Source of the DNA: CAVUNY01 sp963768585
GTDB taxonomy: Bacteria > Chloroflexota > Anaerolineae > Anaerolineales > Anaerolineaceae
Assembly (NCBI GenBank): GCA_963768585.1
Contig: CAVYIF010000011.1
Coordinates: forward strand, 62,001 to 126,000
Direction of reading: 5' to 3'
Length of the DNA: 64,000 nt
Part shown: in pieces, positions 44,423-52,468 of the stretch
How positions within the stretch are numbered: the stretch's first letter is position 1
Layout of the letters: every line of letters starts with the position of its first letter
Program-made: the position numbers and the translations under genes
Notes under the pieces: model-generated
Databases searched by the model: none
What the model was told of the DNA's origin: nothing
Seen by the model: only the letters and a program-made list of their open reading frames with translations

Positions 44423-45319
44423 ATGCAGTTCAGCCAGGACTCTACACACACCCCATTTCTCGATCTGGGGGCCGCCGCCGCGCGCGATCCGGCCCTGGTG
44501 TATGACGGCGAACGCCTGCGGTGCTACTACACCCGGGCCGAGCGTTCAGGCGAGCGCTACCAGCTTTGGGTAGAGGTGGTCGAGACGCGCGACATGCAAA
44601 CCTGGTCGCCCTCGCGCCGCCTGACGACCTCGCCGCTCAATTTTTCGAGCCCGGGGAACGCCTTGCGCGTGGGGGAGGCGTGGGTGCTGTGCGTGCAGAG
44701 CTACCCGATCGATCCCGGCGGGCAGTACGGCAACGAGACCTCCCGCCTGTGGTTGATGCGCAGCCGCGACCTGCAGGATTGGACCGAACCGCGCATGATC
44801 TACCCGCAGGGCTGCCAGGCCCGTTGGACCGCTTCCCGGCGCCAGATCGATCCTTACCTGGTGCGTCATGCTGGAAATTTCTACTGTTTTTATAAGACCG
44901 GCGGGCAGCTCGGCTTGCTGGTCTCGCCCGACCTGGACCAGTGGCAGGAAGCCAGCCCGGACCGCCCGGTGCTGGGCGCGGAGGATACCCCGGATGGGGT
45001 CACGGTGGAAAATCCGTGTGTGGTGGCGGTGCCCGGCGGCTATGCCATGATTTTTGCCCCTTGCCGCCCTGGGCGTGGAGTCGGTCTGGCCTATTCGAGC
45101 GACCTGCTGCGCTGGCGGGACGTGCATTATCTGGATTTTCCGGTCCTGCCGTGGGCGGATAACGGTCCGACTGCCGCGGTGGTGCTGGACCTGCGCCCAG
45201 AAACCGGGCACTGGCTGATGGCATTTCACGGCGAGCGGGCTGCCAATCAAACCAATGCCCACAGCGCGGCCCTGGCTTTAGCCTGGGGTGAGGACCTGGA
45301 ACATTGGCGTTTAACTTGA
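44423..45319 (+). CDS. GH43-like five-bladed propeller glycosidase
   Basis: A 298-residue protein resembling five-bladed propeller glycosidases (GH43/GH32/GH62 clan or GH130-like). An early Asp in ARDPALVYDGERLRCYYTR sits where the catalytic base of GH43 lies. Repeated sheets such as LWLMRSRDLQDWTEP, LGLLVSPDLDQWQEA and GLAYSSDLLRWRD are the usual blade signatures, and VTVENPCVV may hold the acid Glu. There is no signal peptide, so it would act inside the cell. ATG 44423 is chosen (AAAGGAAATGCC upstream) over an earlier in-frame ATG at 44369 inside the REP flank. Arabinosidase or xylosidase activity is possible. Confidence 0.72.
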   Translation: MQFSQDSTHTPFLDLGAAAARDPALVYDGERLRCYYTRAERSGERYQLWVEVVETRDMQTWSPSRRLTTSPLNFSSPGNALRVGEAWVLCVQSYPIDPGGQYGNETSRLWLMRSRDLQDWTEPRMIYPQGCQARWTASRRQIDPYLVRHAGNFYCFYKTGGQLGLLVSPDLDQWQEASPDRPVLGAEDTPDGVTVENPCVVAVPGGYAMIFAPCRPGRGVGLAYSSDLLRWRDVHYLDFPVLPWADNGPTAAVVLDLRPETGHWLMAFHGERAANQTNAHSAALALAWGEDLEHWRLT

Positions 45320-45330
45320 GATGATGATAG

Positions 45331-46053
45331 TCAGGCGAGCATGCGTTTGAGCGTCAGGGCGTTTTCCTGGGCTTTGCCGTCGATGGTATTGTTGAAAAAG
45401 ATATAGATTTCCTGCGCCCCGATGTCCGCCATGCGGTGGGCCATATCGCAGATCCCCGCTAATTCTTCTGGCGTATAGCAATCGGCAAACCAGCGCCGGC
45501 GCCCATGCAGGCGAATGTAGGCGCGCGGGCCGGTGACCCATTCGGTCAGCTGGTGGTGGGGCGAGTCGACGCTGACGTAGGCCGCGCCCAGCATTTCTAA
45601 CTGGCGGCGAACATCCTCGCCCTGCCAGGCCGGGGCACGGAACTCCACCGCCACCCGGCTGGGGTCACCAAATGCTTTCAAGACCGCGTGCAGCCAACCC
45701 AGATCCATGGGTTGGTCGGGCGACAGCTGCAGTAAAATCATCCCCAACCCCTCGTCCAGGTGGCACACCGTGCGCCAGAAGATCGAGATATCGGATTCCA
45801 CGTTGGCGATCTGTTTCTGGTGAGTGATCGATTTAGGTATTTTGAGCGCGTAGCGGAAACCGGGAACGGCTCGCTCCCGCCAGCGAAAATCGCCGCTGTC
45901 GCTGGCGGCCTGGTAGAAGGAACCATTGACTTCGACAGCCGAATACGTGGCATACCGCCCGAAGCGGATGCTGCCAGGATACGATAATGGGAAGAAATCG
46001 CCTTTCCACCGATCGTAGCTCCAACCCGAAGTGCCAACAAAATACCCCGCCAT
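45331..46053 (-). CDS. DUF72 (YecE-like) protein
   Basis: A 240-residue DUF72 protein, a TIM-barrel family of unknown biochemical role. It shows the family marks: GTSGWSYDRWKGDFFP at the N-terminus, FALKIPKSITH-like (RYALKIPKSITHQ), MILLQLSPD, VAVEFRAPAW, YIRLHGR and the C-terminal IYIFFNNTIDGKAQENA. It converges with the GH43-like gene (11-nt gap) and diverges from the thioesterase gene across 105 nt. Function unknown in general; no link to the glycan genes is implied. Confidence 0.92.
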   Translation of the reverse strand: MAGYFVGTSGWSYDRWKGDFFPLSYPGSIRFGRYATYSAVEVNGSFYQAASDSGDFRWRERAVPGFRYALKIPKSITHQKQIANVESDISIFWRTVCHLDEGLGMILLQLSPDQPMDLGWLHAVLKAFGDPSRVAVEFRAPAWQGEDVRRQLEMLGAAYVSVDSPHHQLTEWVTGPRAYIRLHGRRRWFADCYTPEELAGICDMAHRMADIGAQEIYIFFNNTIDGKAQENALTLKRMLA

Positions 46054-46095
46054 AGTTATAGAGTAGCTTAAAAAACATTCGAGTACAAGTCCCGC

Positions 46096-46104
46096 TGATA
46101 TAAT
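46096..46104 (+). promoter_or_regulatory. Extended -10 promoter for thioesterase gene
   Basis: TGATATAAT gives a perfect TATAAT with the TG extension, 55 nt before the thioesterase start codon in the divergent intergenic region. Confidence 0.6.
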
Positions 46105-46158
46105 GGGGCCATTAATATGTGGGAGTAGGGGAACTTTTCTACGAAAGAGGGATCAGCA

Positions 46159-46908
46159 ATGATGCAGACCATCTGGTTCGAGGAAACTATTGTTAAGACT
46201 TATGAAACAGATTTTCAACGCCGTTGGAAACCGGCCTGTTTTTTTCAGACCATGCAGGAGGCCGCGGCGCACCACGCCAGCCACCTGGGCTTCGATTACA
46301 AAGAGATGATGCTGCAGGACCGCGTGTGGATTCTATCGCGGGTGCGCATCCGCTTTCATGCCTATCCGGAATATGCTGATGCGGTCAAAATTGAAACCTG
46401 GCCCAAAGGCCTCCAGCAACGCCTGCTTTTCATGCGCGATTTCATCATCACCGGTTCCGCTGGAAATTTACTGGCTGAGGCCTCCACGGCCTGGCTGCTG
46501 GTCAACCCCAACTCGCGGCGTATTCTACCCCCCAATGCCCTGGACGGCAGCCTGCCGGATAACGGTGGGCGGGCGGCGCTGAACGAACCGCTTGACAAAT
46601 TGAACCCGCCCGACGACCTGCCCCAGCGCCGGGTGTTCAGCGCCGGATACAGCGCCATCGACCTGATGGGGCATGTCAACAATGCGCGCTACCTGGATTG
46701 GATAGCGGACGCTTTCAGCATGGAGGAGCACGCCGCCCTCCCCCTGACAGAACTGCAAATCAACTACACCAGCGAGGTCCTTCCGGGAGAAGAGGTTGCG
46801 ATTCTGGCCGGGCCGCGCGAAGATGATCCGGGCCAGTGGTGGGCGCAGGGCGTGCACCAGTCCAACGGCACGCGCGCTTTTGAAGCGCTGTTGAAGTTTG
46901 GTAATTAA
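46159..46908 (+). CDS. Acyl-ACP thioesterase
   Basis: A 249-residue double-hotdog acyl-ACP thioesterase, releasing free fatty acids from acyl carrier protein. The first hotdog begins FEETIVKTYETDFQRRWKPA with the substrate helix TMQEAAAHHASHLGFDY. The second holds the catalytic region DLMGHVNNARYLDW (168-181), and LPLTELQINYTSEVLPGEEV follows. The start is ATG 46159 (a second ATG follows directly), with GAGG 8 nt upstream and an extended -10 promoter. A stem-loop plus T-run closes the unit, so it is monocistronic. Confidence 0.92.
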   Translation: MMQTIWFEETIVKTYETDFQRRWKPACFFQTMQEAAAHHASHLGFDYKEMMLQDRVWILSRVRIRFHAYPEYADAVKIETWPKGLQQRLLFMRDFIITGSAGNLLAEASTAWLLVNPNSRRILPPNALDGSLPDNGGRAALNEPLDKLNPPDDLPQRRVFSAGYSAIDLMGHVNNARYLDWIADAFSMEEHAALPLTELQINYTSEVLPGEEVAILAGPREDDPGQWWAQGVHQSNGTRAFEALLKFGN

Positions 46909-46919
46909 CAAAAAACATG

Positions 46920-46963
46920 AATCACCCCAAATTTAATTTTGAGGGTGATTTTGTTTCTTTTTT
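46920..46963 (+). terminator. Rho-independent terminator of thioesterase gene
   Basis: AATCACCC (46920-46927) pairs with GGGTGATT (46943-46950), with extra AAAT/ATTT pairing inside, followed by a T-rich run (TTGTTTCTTTTTT). It starts 11 nt after the stop. Confidence 0.8.
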
Positions 46964-46976
46964 CCCCATCCCCCGG

Positions 46977-47057
46977 CCCCTTCCCCGAATTCGGGGAAGG
47001 GGAGAAGAATATAAAGAGGTGATTTTCGGCGCTAAAGCGCCGAAAATCACCTCTTTA
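46977..47057. repeat. Two palindromes: 26-nt and 21-bp hairpin
   Basis: A perfect 13-bp palindrome (46977-47002, CCCCTTCCCCGAA half) is followed by a 21-bp perfect hairpin (47012-47032 with 47037-47057, loop TAAA). A similar pair, TTCCCC...GGGGAA then a 19-bp hairpin, lies at 49561-49629. Both lie at the 3' side of minus-strand genes, so the hairpins may terminate them, while the CCCC/GGGG part looks like a dispersed repeat. Confidence 0.55.
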
Positions 47058-47134
47058 CTCGATTCCCCCGCCCAGCGAGGGCGCACCCCGGGTGTCACAA
47101 GCCGGGAGGCCCCATTCGGATTAAATTGGGAGAG

Positions 47135-47896
47135 CTATTTCAACGAAAGCAGGTCGAGCAGGTTCTTGTTGTTGATATAAACGTTGACCTGGTTCACGGT
47201 GGAGAACTGCCGGGCAGTCTCTTCAAATTGGGCCTGCACCCGCGGGTTGTCGCACACACCGCCCAGGGTTAAGGACCCGGTCAGATAAATATCTGCCACG
47301 CCGTTTTTGATGGTCACCGACTTAAGCTGCAGGTCGGAACGGAAGAGGGCGTTATACAGGCCGGATTGGCCGTAATATTGCGATTTGACCGCGAGCAGCT
47401 TTTCCAGCACGCTGCGCAGCGGCGCGGCCGGGTCGCTCAGGGTCACGATTACCCCCACGACGCTGTCACCGCAGCCGATTTTATTGCCCGCGTCCCCATT
47501 ATCGCCGACCGCGATCATAAAGATTTTAGCCTCTTGCGCATTGGGAACGCTGGTCGGCGGAACCTGGGTCGGTGCTTGGGTGGGCACTTTGGTGGGCACA
47601 GTGGTTGCGGGTGGTTGGGTGGGCGCCGGGGTAGGGACGGTAGCCGTCGGCGCGGGCAGGGTCGGCGCGGGCGGTTTTGTTGAATCGGGCGCATTGGTAG
47701 CAGTCAATATGGGAGGGGTATTAACGGCTGCTTTGGTAAACGTCGCCATAGGTGGCAAGGTGTTCAGCGGCGCGGCCTGGGTCGACGCTACGGGTGGAAA
47801 TTGCGGCAAAGTGGCAGTGGGTGAAGGCAGACCGGGCAGGCTGCAGCCGCTCAAGACCAGGGTAAGAACCAGGGCAAGAACCAGAAGCGATTTCAT
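47135..47896 (-). CDS. GerMN-domain lipoprotein
   Basis: A 253-residue lipoprotein. The signal peptide MKSLLVLALVLTLVLSGC ends in a lipobox Cys at residue 18. A long low-complexity linker of Thr, Pro and Ala follows (about 20-125), then a GerMN-like domain (about 135-253) with the typical VTLSDPAAPLRSVLEKLLAV and IKNGVADIYLTGSL blocks. GerMN domains are found in sporulation proteins but also in many Chloroflexota lipoproteins of unknown role. ATG 47896 is chosen, with AGGA 5 nt upstream; an upstream ATG at 47926 would put ten extra basic residues before the signal. Confidence 0.8.
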   Translation of the reverse strand: MKSLLVLALVLTLVLSGCSLPGLPSPTATLPQFPPVASTQAAPLNTLPPMATFTKAAVNTPPILTATNAPDSTKPPAPTLPAPTATVPTPAPTQPPATTVPTKVPTQAPTQVPPTSVPNAQEAKIFMIAVGDNGDAGNKIGCGDSVVGVIVTLSDPAAPLRSVLEKLLAVKSQYYGQSGLYNALFRSDLQLKSVTIKNGVADIYLTGSLTLGGVCDNPRVQAQFEETARQFSTVNQVNVYINNKNLLDLLSLK

Positions 47897-48018
47897 TGAT
47901 TTCCTGACCTTTCGAGATTTTATCAAGATTCCCCTTTTGCAACTACTGACGGCACAATGTGCCGGCTACGATCTATTATACAGGAAAACAATGCGGCGCG
48001 AGTCGGGGAATTTAAAGC

Positions 48019-48057
48019 ATCAAACGCCGGGGTGAGGGGGGCACCTCGGCGCTTGAT
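48019..48057. terminator. 15-bp imperfect hairpin after SUMF1 gene
   Basis: Arms 48019-48033 and 48043-48057 pair with one mismatch and one G-T wobble. It lies just beyond the 3' end of the minus-strand SUMF1 gene and upstream of the GerMN lipoprotein gene. Confidence 0.5.
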
Positions 48058-48151
48058 ATAAATATTCTATATGCGATTTCTATATTTGTAAAGGGTAAAT
48101 GTGCCGGATTCGAATATTTATAACTTGTTTTTAATCTCGGCGCTGAAGGCG

Positions 48152-49461
48152 TCAGGGAAAAGCGCAGCGGAAACCGGTGGCATCGTGGGCTTGATCGGGT
48201 TTCCCGCCAAAGCGCAGGGTGCTGCGCACGCTGCCGTAATCGTCGTACCAACTGCCGCCGCGCATGACGATGCGCTCGGTGACAGCCGGCTCGCCTGAAA
48301 TTTCTCGCCCATCGCCAGAATTGTACGGGTAGTTTTTGAAAAGGGTGCGCGTCCATTCCCAGACGTTGCCGGCCATGTCCTGGGCGCCGTACGGGCTGAC
48401 CCCGGCCGGGTAAGAACCGACCGGGGCGGTATAGCGGTAGCCATCGTCCATATCGCTGCGCGCCCAGGCCACCGGCAGGTTGGAGTCGGCGGCGTTCAAA
48501 TACACGTCTTTGGGCAGTTCGTTGCCCCAGGGGAAGAGCCGTCCATCCGCGTCGCGGGCTGCGTTTTCCCATTGCGCCTCGGTCGGCAGGTGCCCGCCGG
48601 CCCATTTGCAATAAGCATCGGCCGCGTACCAGTTGATCTGCACCACCGGGTGGTCGTCCAGGCCGCTGAGCGAGGAATCCGGCCCCTGGGGGTGGCGCCA
48701 GTTTGCGCCAAAAACGGGGTTGGTGATTCCGTTTACCTCCGAGGCGCCGCCGCGTTCGGCCCCGGTGATAAATCCGGTTTCATCGGTGAACTGGGTGAAC
48801 ATGCGGTTGGTGACCTCGGTGCGGTCGATCCAGTATGCCGCCAGGTCGACGTTCCCCCCGTTAACCTCTCCCCCGCAGCCGGTGAAGGTGCATTGGCTCA
48901 TCCCGATTTGAAAACTACCAGCCGGGACGCAAACCATTTCCATCTGGTCGGTGGGGCGGGTCCAGGTTTGCCCGGCGGCAGTGCAGGCCGGGGGTACGGC
49001 TGACAGCGCGCTGGGGCTGGGGCTTGGGCTGGACCGGGTGAGGGCGTGGCGGAGGCGGCCGGCGCGGCGCCGGTTTCGGTCGGATCAGCTGGGGCAGGGG
49101 TGAAGCCTGCGGGCAGGGTCTGGGCCGGAGGAACCGGTTGGGAGGATGGGGTGAAGACGCCATTCCAGAACAGCAGCACCCCGCTAGAAATGACCACCAG
49201 CGCCGCGATCATACCAATGGGGATCCATAACCAGGTGCGATTGCGCAGCACAGCCAGCCACGAACTGGCGGCTGCGGCAGGCGTTGCAGCAGGCACTGCG
49301 GATGAGGTTGTAAAATCGTAAGCGCAGTAGGGGCAGCTTTCGCTCCCGGCCATGACCACCTGCCCGCAGTTCGGGCATTCAAAGGCCGCAATCCGGTTGC
49401 CGGTGACCGGGCATGAAAGGGATTGGTCCGGATGTTCCTGGCCGCAATGTGGACATCTCAT
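48152..49461 (-). CDS. Zinc-ribbon/transmembrane/SUMF1 protein, frameshifted
   Basis: About 436 residues if one missing base near 49013-49040 is restored. The N-terminal frame has two zinc knuckles (CPHCGQ, CPNCGQ, CPYC), one membrane helix (about 75-98) and a Pro/Ala linker. The C-terminal frame is a formylglycine-generating-enzyme (SUMF1) domain: MEMVCVPAGSFQIG, DRTEVTNRMF, HPVVQINWYAADAYCKW, LPTEAQWENAAR, DMAGNVWEWT and MRGGSWYDD. The joined linker reads TAAGQTWTRPTDQ, as expected before this domain. The catalytic cysteine pair of true FGE is not evident, so it may be a structural or binding variant. The zinc ribbon would be cytoplasmic and the SUMF1 domain outside. Confidence 0.75.
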
Positions 49462-49587
49462 TTATTCACCCGTTTTCATTATAGAAGTCTGGGGTGAAAT
49501 GTCAACGAGTGGGGGACTGATGATTGGTTCAAGAACCGGCGATCTCCATCCCCTGACCTCTTCCCCAGGGATGGGGAAATTTAAAAG

Positions 49588-49629
49588 ATGTGGTTGAATT
49601 TTGGGCTCAGGCCCAAAATTCAACCACAT
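49588..49629. terminator. 19-bp perfect hairpin after GH3 gene
   Basis: Arms 49588-49606 and 49611-49629 are perfectly complementary with a 4-nt loop (TCAG). It lies 37 nt beyond the 3' end of the minus-strand GH3 gene. The arm has a central AATTTT block followed by GGGC, like the hairpin at 41289. Confidence 0.7.
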
Positions 49630-49665
49630 TGTAAAATCCGGAACAATTTATGCGAAAAATACAAT

Positions 49666-52149
49666 TCAGACCAGATTGAATTTTCCGCTCAGGCGGATGT
49701 CGCGCGAGGAAGAACCCACCAGGATCTCAAACTCGCCCGGTTCGGCGACCCAGCACTTGCGGTATGGATCATAGAAGGACAAAGCGCGCTCATCCAGTGA
49801 GAAGGACACCACTTTGCTTTCACCGGGCGCCAGGTCCAGCTTGGCAAACCCTTTCAGTTCCTTGGGCGGGCGCGCCAGGCTGGACTGCACGTCGCGCACG
49901 TAAAGCTGCACGACCTCTTTACCGGCGGTTTGCCCGCTGTTGGTGACCGTCAGGCTGACCTCGACCGGCTGCCCGGCTTTGACTTCGGCCGGCAGGTTTA
50001 TTCCGCTGTAGGTGAAGGTTGTATACGAGAGGCCGTAGCCAAAGGGGAAGGCCGGGGCAATATCGCGCATGTCGTAGTAGCGGTATCCGACGAAGATGCC
50101 CTCGCCGTACTGTACTTGTTTGGTGCCCGGGTAGTTAATGTAGGCCGGGGTGTCTTCCAGGCGTTTGGGAAAAGTGACCGCGAGCTTGCCGGAGGGGTTG
50201 ATTTCGCCCAGCAAGATGCGCGCCACGGCACTGCCGCCTTCCAGACCGGCATAAAAGGCCTCCAGCAGGGCGGGAACTTTTTCGGCCCAGGGCAAACGCA
50301 CCGGGGCTCCGGCATTGACCACCACCACCGTGCGCGGGTTGGCTGCCAGCACCGCTTCCACCAGCTCGTTCTGGCGACCAGGCAGCTCCATGTTCGGACG
50401 ATCGCCGCCTTCCGACTCGAAATACTCGGGCAGGCCCACGCACACCACTGCCGCATCGCAGCTGCGCGCCAATGCGACAGCCTCATCAAAACGATGGTCT
50501 TCTTCCGGGAGCGGGGCGTAGGCAAAGGATACCGCGGCATGGGCGTGAGAGACGTTCGCCGGTCGGATGGCTTCCAACTTGAACTCGTAGGTTTGCCCGG
50601 CGGAAAGCATGATTTCAGCCTGGTTGTAACCGGCTGAGAAAGGCGTTTCCGAGATTTCGGCGCTGTTTTCGATCAGCAGCTTGCCGTCCACATACAGGCG
50701 CGCTTCGCCGGCGCTGGAAAGCCCGAAGGAATGCCGCCCGTTTTCGGATGCGGTCAGGCGACCTACCCAGCGGATGGCGAATGTTTCTTTGACCTCTTTG
50801 ACCGGTGCGGTAAACCACCAGAAATCGAAGCGGTTCTTCTCGATGCGCTCGACGACTGGTTCGCCGCTGAAGTCGGAGTTGTCCCAGACCTGGCACAGCG
50901 CACCGGGCTTGCCGTCTGGCGTGGTCAGCTTGAGGGCCCGCAGGGGCGGCAGTTTGGCAAAATTATCGCAGCCCTGGGCGAACTTGAGCGCCACCGGCTG
51001 GCCCTGAAGCGCCTTTTGCAGGCCTTCCAACGGGCTGACCCGGTAAGGGGCTTCGAGGAATGAACTCCCACCGCCGCCGATCGAGCCGACGTTGGCGTGC
51101 GGGCCAATCACCGCGATCGATTTGATCTGCCCGGCTTTGAGCGGCAGCAGCCCGCCCTCATTGCGCAGCAGAACGATCAATTCTTCGGCCAATTCGCGCG
51201 CCAGGGATTGGTGCGCGGGGGTGTTGAGCGAACCCGGCGGCAGGGTGTCGCCGTCAATCTTGCCGGAGATGAGCAGCATGCGCAGCAAGCGCCGGGCGGC
51301 ATCCTCCACGGCTTGTTCGTCAATCTGCCAGGTGAGCACCGCTTCTTCCAACAGGCGGCCATAATATTTGGCCGGGCCGGGCATTTCGAGATCCAGCCCG
51401 TTCTTTACGGACTCGAAAACGGTATGGTTGGCGCCCCAGTCCGAGACGACCACGCCCGGGTAGCCCCATTCGCCCTTGAGGATGTCTTTTAGCAAATGGT
51501 GGTTCTGGCTGGCGTATTCGCCATTTATGCGATTGTAAGAGCACATCACCGTCCAGGGGTCGGCTTCTTTGACCACCATTTCAAACTGCGACAGGTAAAT
51601 CTCGCGCAGCGTGCGTTCGTCGATGATCGAATCGCCGCGGTGGCGCTCAACTTCCTGGTTGTTGCAGGCGTAATGTTTCAAAGAAGTGCCAACACGCTGG
51701 CTCTGCACGCCTTTGACATAGCCTACCCCGATCTTACCCGCCAGGAAGGGATCTTCGGCATAGGCTTCGAAATTGCGCCCGGCCAGCGGGTGGCGCACAA
51801 TATTGACGCACGGACCGAGCAGGATATCGCAGCCCATGGCGCGCGTTTCTTCGCCCAGGGCCGCCCCCACGCGTTCGATCAGGTCGGGATTCCAGCTGGA
51901 AGCCATGGATATGCCGGTTGGAAAGGAGGTGGCGGGGCCGTCGATGCGCCCGGTTTCGGGCTGGCTGGAGCGCACGCCATGCGGGCCGTCGGTCATCACC
52001 AGGGAGGGTATCCCCAGGCGTTCGATGGGCACGGTATGCCAGCTGTCTTTGCCGGACAGCAGCGAGATCTTCTCGCGCATGGTGAGCTTTTTGAGAAGGG
52101 TTTCTACCCTTTCATCCACTGTTTGTGAGTTTTTACCATTTACAGGCAT
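49666..52149 (-). CDS. GH3 family beta-glycosidase with PA14 insert
   Basis: An 827-residue GH3 enzyme. Domains in order: GH3 N-terminal barrel with nucleophile Asp237 (VVSDWGA) and substrate residues Lys158-His159, the GH3 C-terminal sandwich interrupted by a PA14-like carbohydrate-binding insert (about 395-560, FAIRWVGRLTASENGRHSF), the second half with AVVCVGLPEYFESEGGDRPN that should carry the acid/base Glu, and a fibronectin-III-like tail. There is no signal peptide, so it acts on imported oligosaccharides. AGGAG precedes ATG 52149. PA14-bearing GH3s are often beta-glucosidases on substituted glucosides. It lies just downstream of a GH4 gene on the same strand. Confidence 0.92.
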   Translation of the reverse strand: MPVNGKNSQTVDERVETLLKKLTMREKISLLSGKDSWHTVPIERLGIPSLVMTDGPHGVRSSQPETGRIDGPATSFPTGISMASSWNPDLIERVGAALGEETRAMGCDILLGPCVNIVRHPLAGRNFEAYAEDPFLAGKIGVGYVKGVQSQRVGTSLKHYACNNQEVERHRGDSIIDERTLREIYLSQFEMVVKEADPWTVMCSYNRINGEYASQNHHLLKDILKGEWGYPGVVVSDWGANHTVFESVKNGLDLEMPGPAKYYGRLLEEAVLTWQIDEQAVEDAARRLLRMLLISGKIDGDTLPPGSLNTPAHQSLARELAEELIVLLRNEGGLLPLKAGQIKSIAVIGPHANVGSIGGGGSSFLEAPYRVSPLEGLQKALQGQPVALKFAQGCDNFAKLPPLRALKLTTPDGKPGALCQVWDNSDFSGEPVVERIEKNRFDFWWFTAPVKEVKETFAIRWVGRLTASENGRHSFGLSSAGEARLYVDGKLLIENSAEISETPFSAGYNQAEIMLSAGQTYEFKLEAIRPANVSHAHAAVSFAYAPLPEEDHRFDEAVALARSCDAAVVCVGLPEYFESEGGDRPNMELPGRQNELVEAVLAANPRTVVVVNAGAPVRLPWAEKVPALLEAFYAGLEGGSAVARILLGEINPSGKLAVTFPKRLEDTPAYINYPGTKQVQYGEGIFVGYRYYDMRDIAPAFPFGYGLSYTTFTYSGINLPAEVKAGQPVEVSLTVTNSGQTAGKEVVQLYVRDVQSSLARPPKELKGFAKLDLAPGESKVVSFSLDERALSFYDPYRKCWVAEPGEFEILVGSSSRDIRLSGKFNLV

Positions 52150-52411
52150 AGCGTTTTTCTCCTAATATGCTGGTCGGCACTCGCCCGGCACCCTTGCCCT
52201 GCGAGCGTACCTGCCAAACACGGCGAGGGTGTCCTTGCCTCACACGAAGTGCACATTTTGGGTGGGGGGTCGCTCCCGGTACCCCCGTCGCCCCAGGCAT
52301 GCCCGGAGAAGCAAGGGTGGTATACCGCAAGGGTATCCTTTAGGATCGCGTAGGATGGGGACCCGAAGGGGTGTGGCGCATGTCGTGTGGGCACCCATGA
52401 AGAATGAGCAC
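52150..52411. other. Intergenic stretch between GH3 and GH4 genes
   Basis: GC-rich and non-coding as far as I can see. It holds short repeated words (GCAAGGGT twice, and CCCTTGC in the opposite sense) and the GH3 ribosome binding site at its left end. No clear promoter or gene. Confidence 0.4.
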
Positions 52412-52452
52412 GGTTGTTTTTCGATGCGACTTCGCCGCATCGAAAAACAACC
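52412..52452. terminator. 17-bp perfect hairpin after GH4 gene
   Basis: Arms 52412-52428 and 52436-52452 are perfectly complementary with a 7-nt loop. It lies 17 nt from the 3' end of the minus-strand GH4 gene. The arm contains TTTTTCGATG, close to the TTTTCGATG arm at 5430. Confidence 0.75.
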
Positions 52453-52468
52453 AGATGGCACCAAAAAA

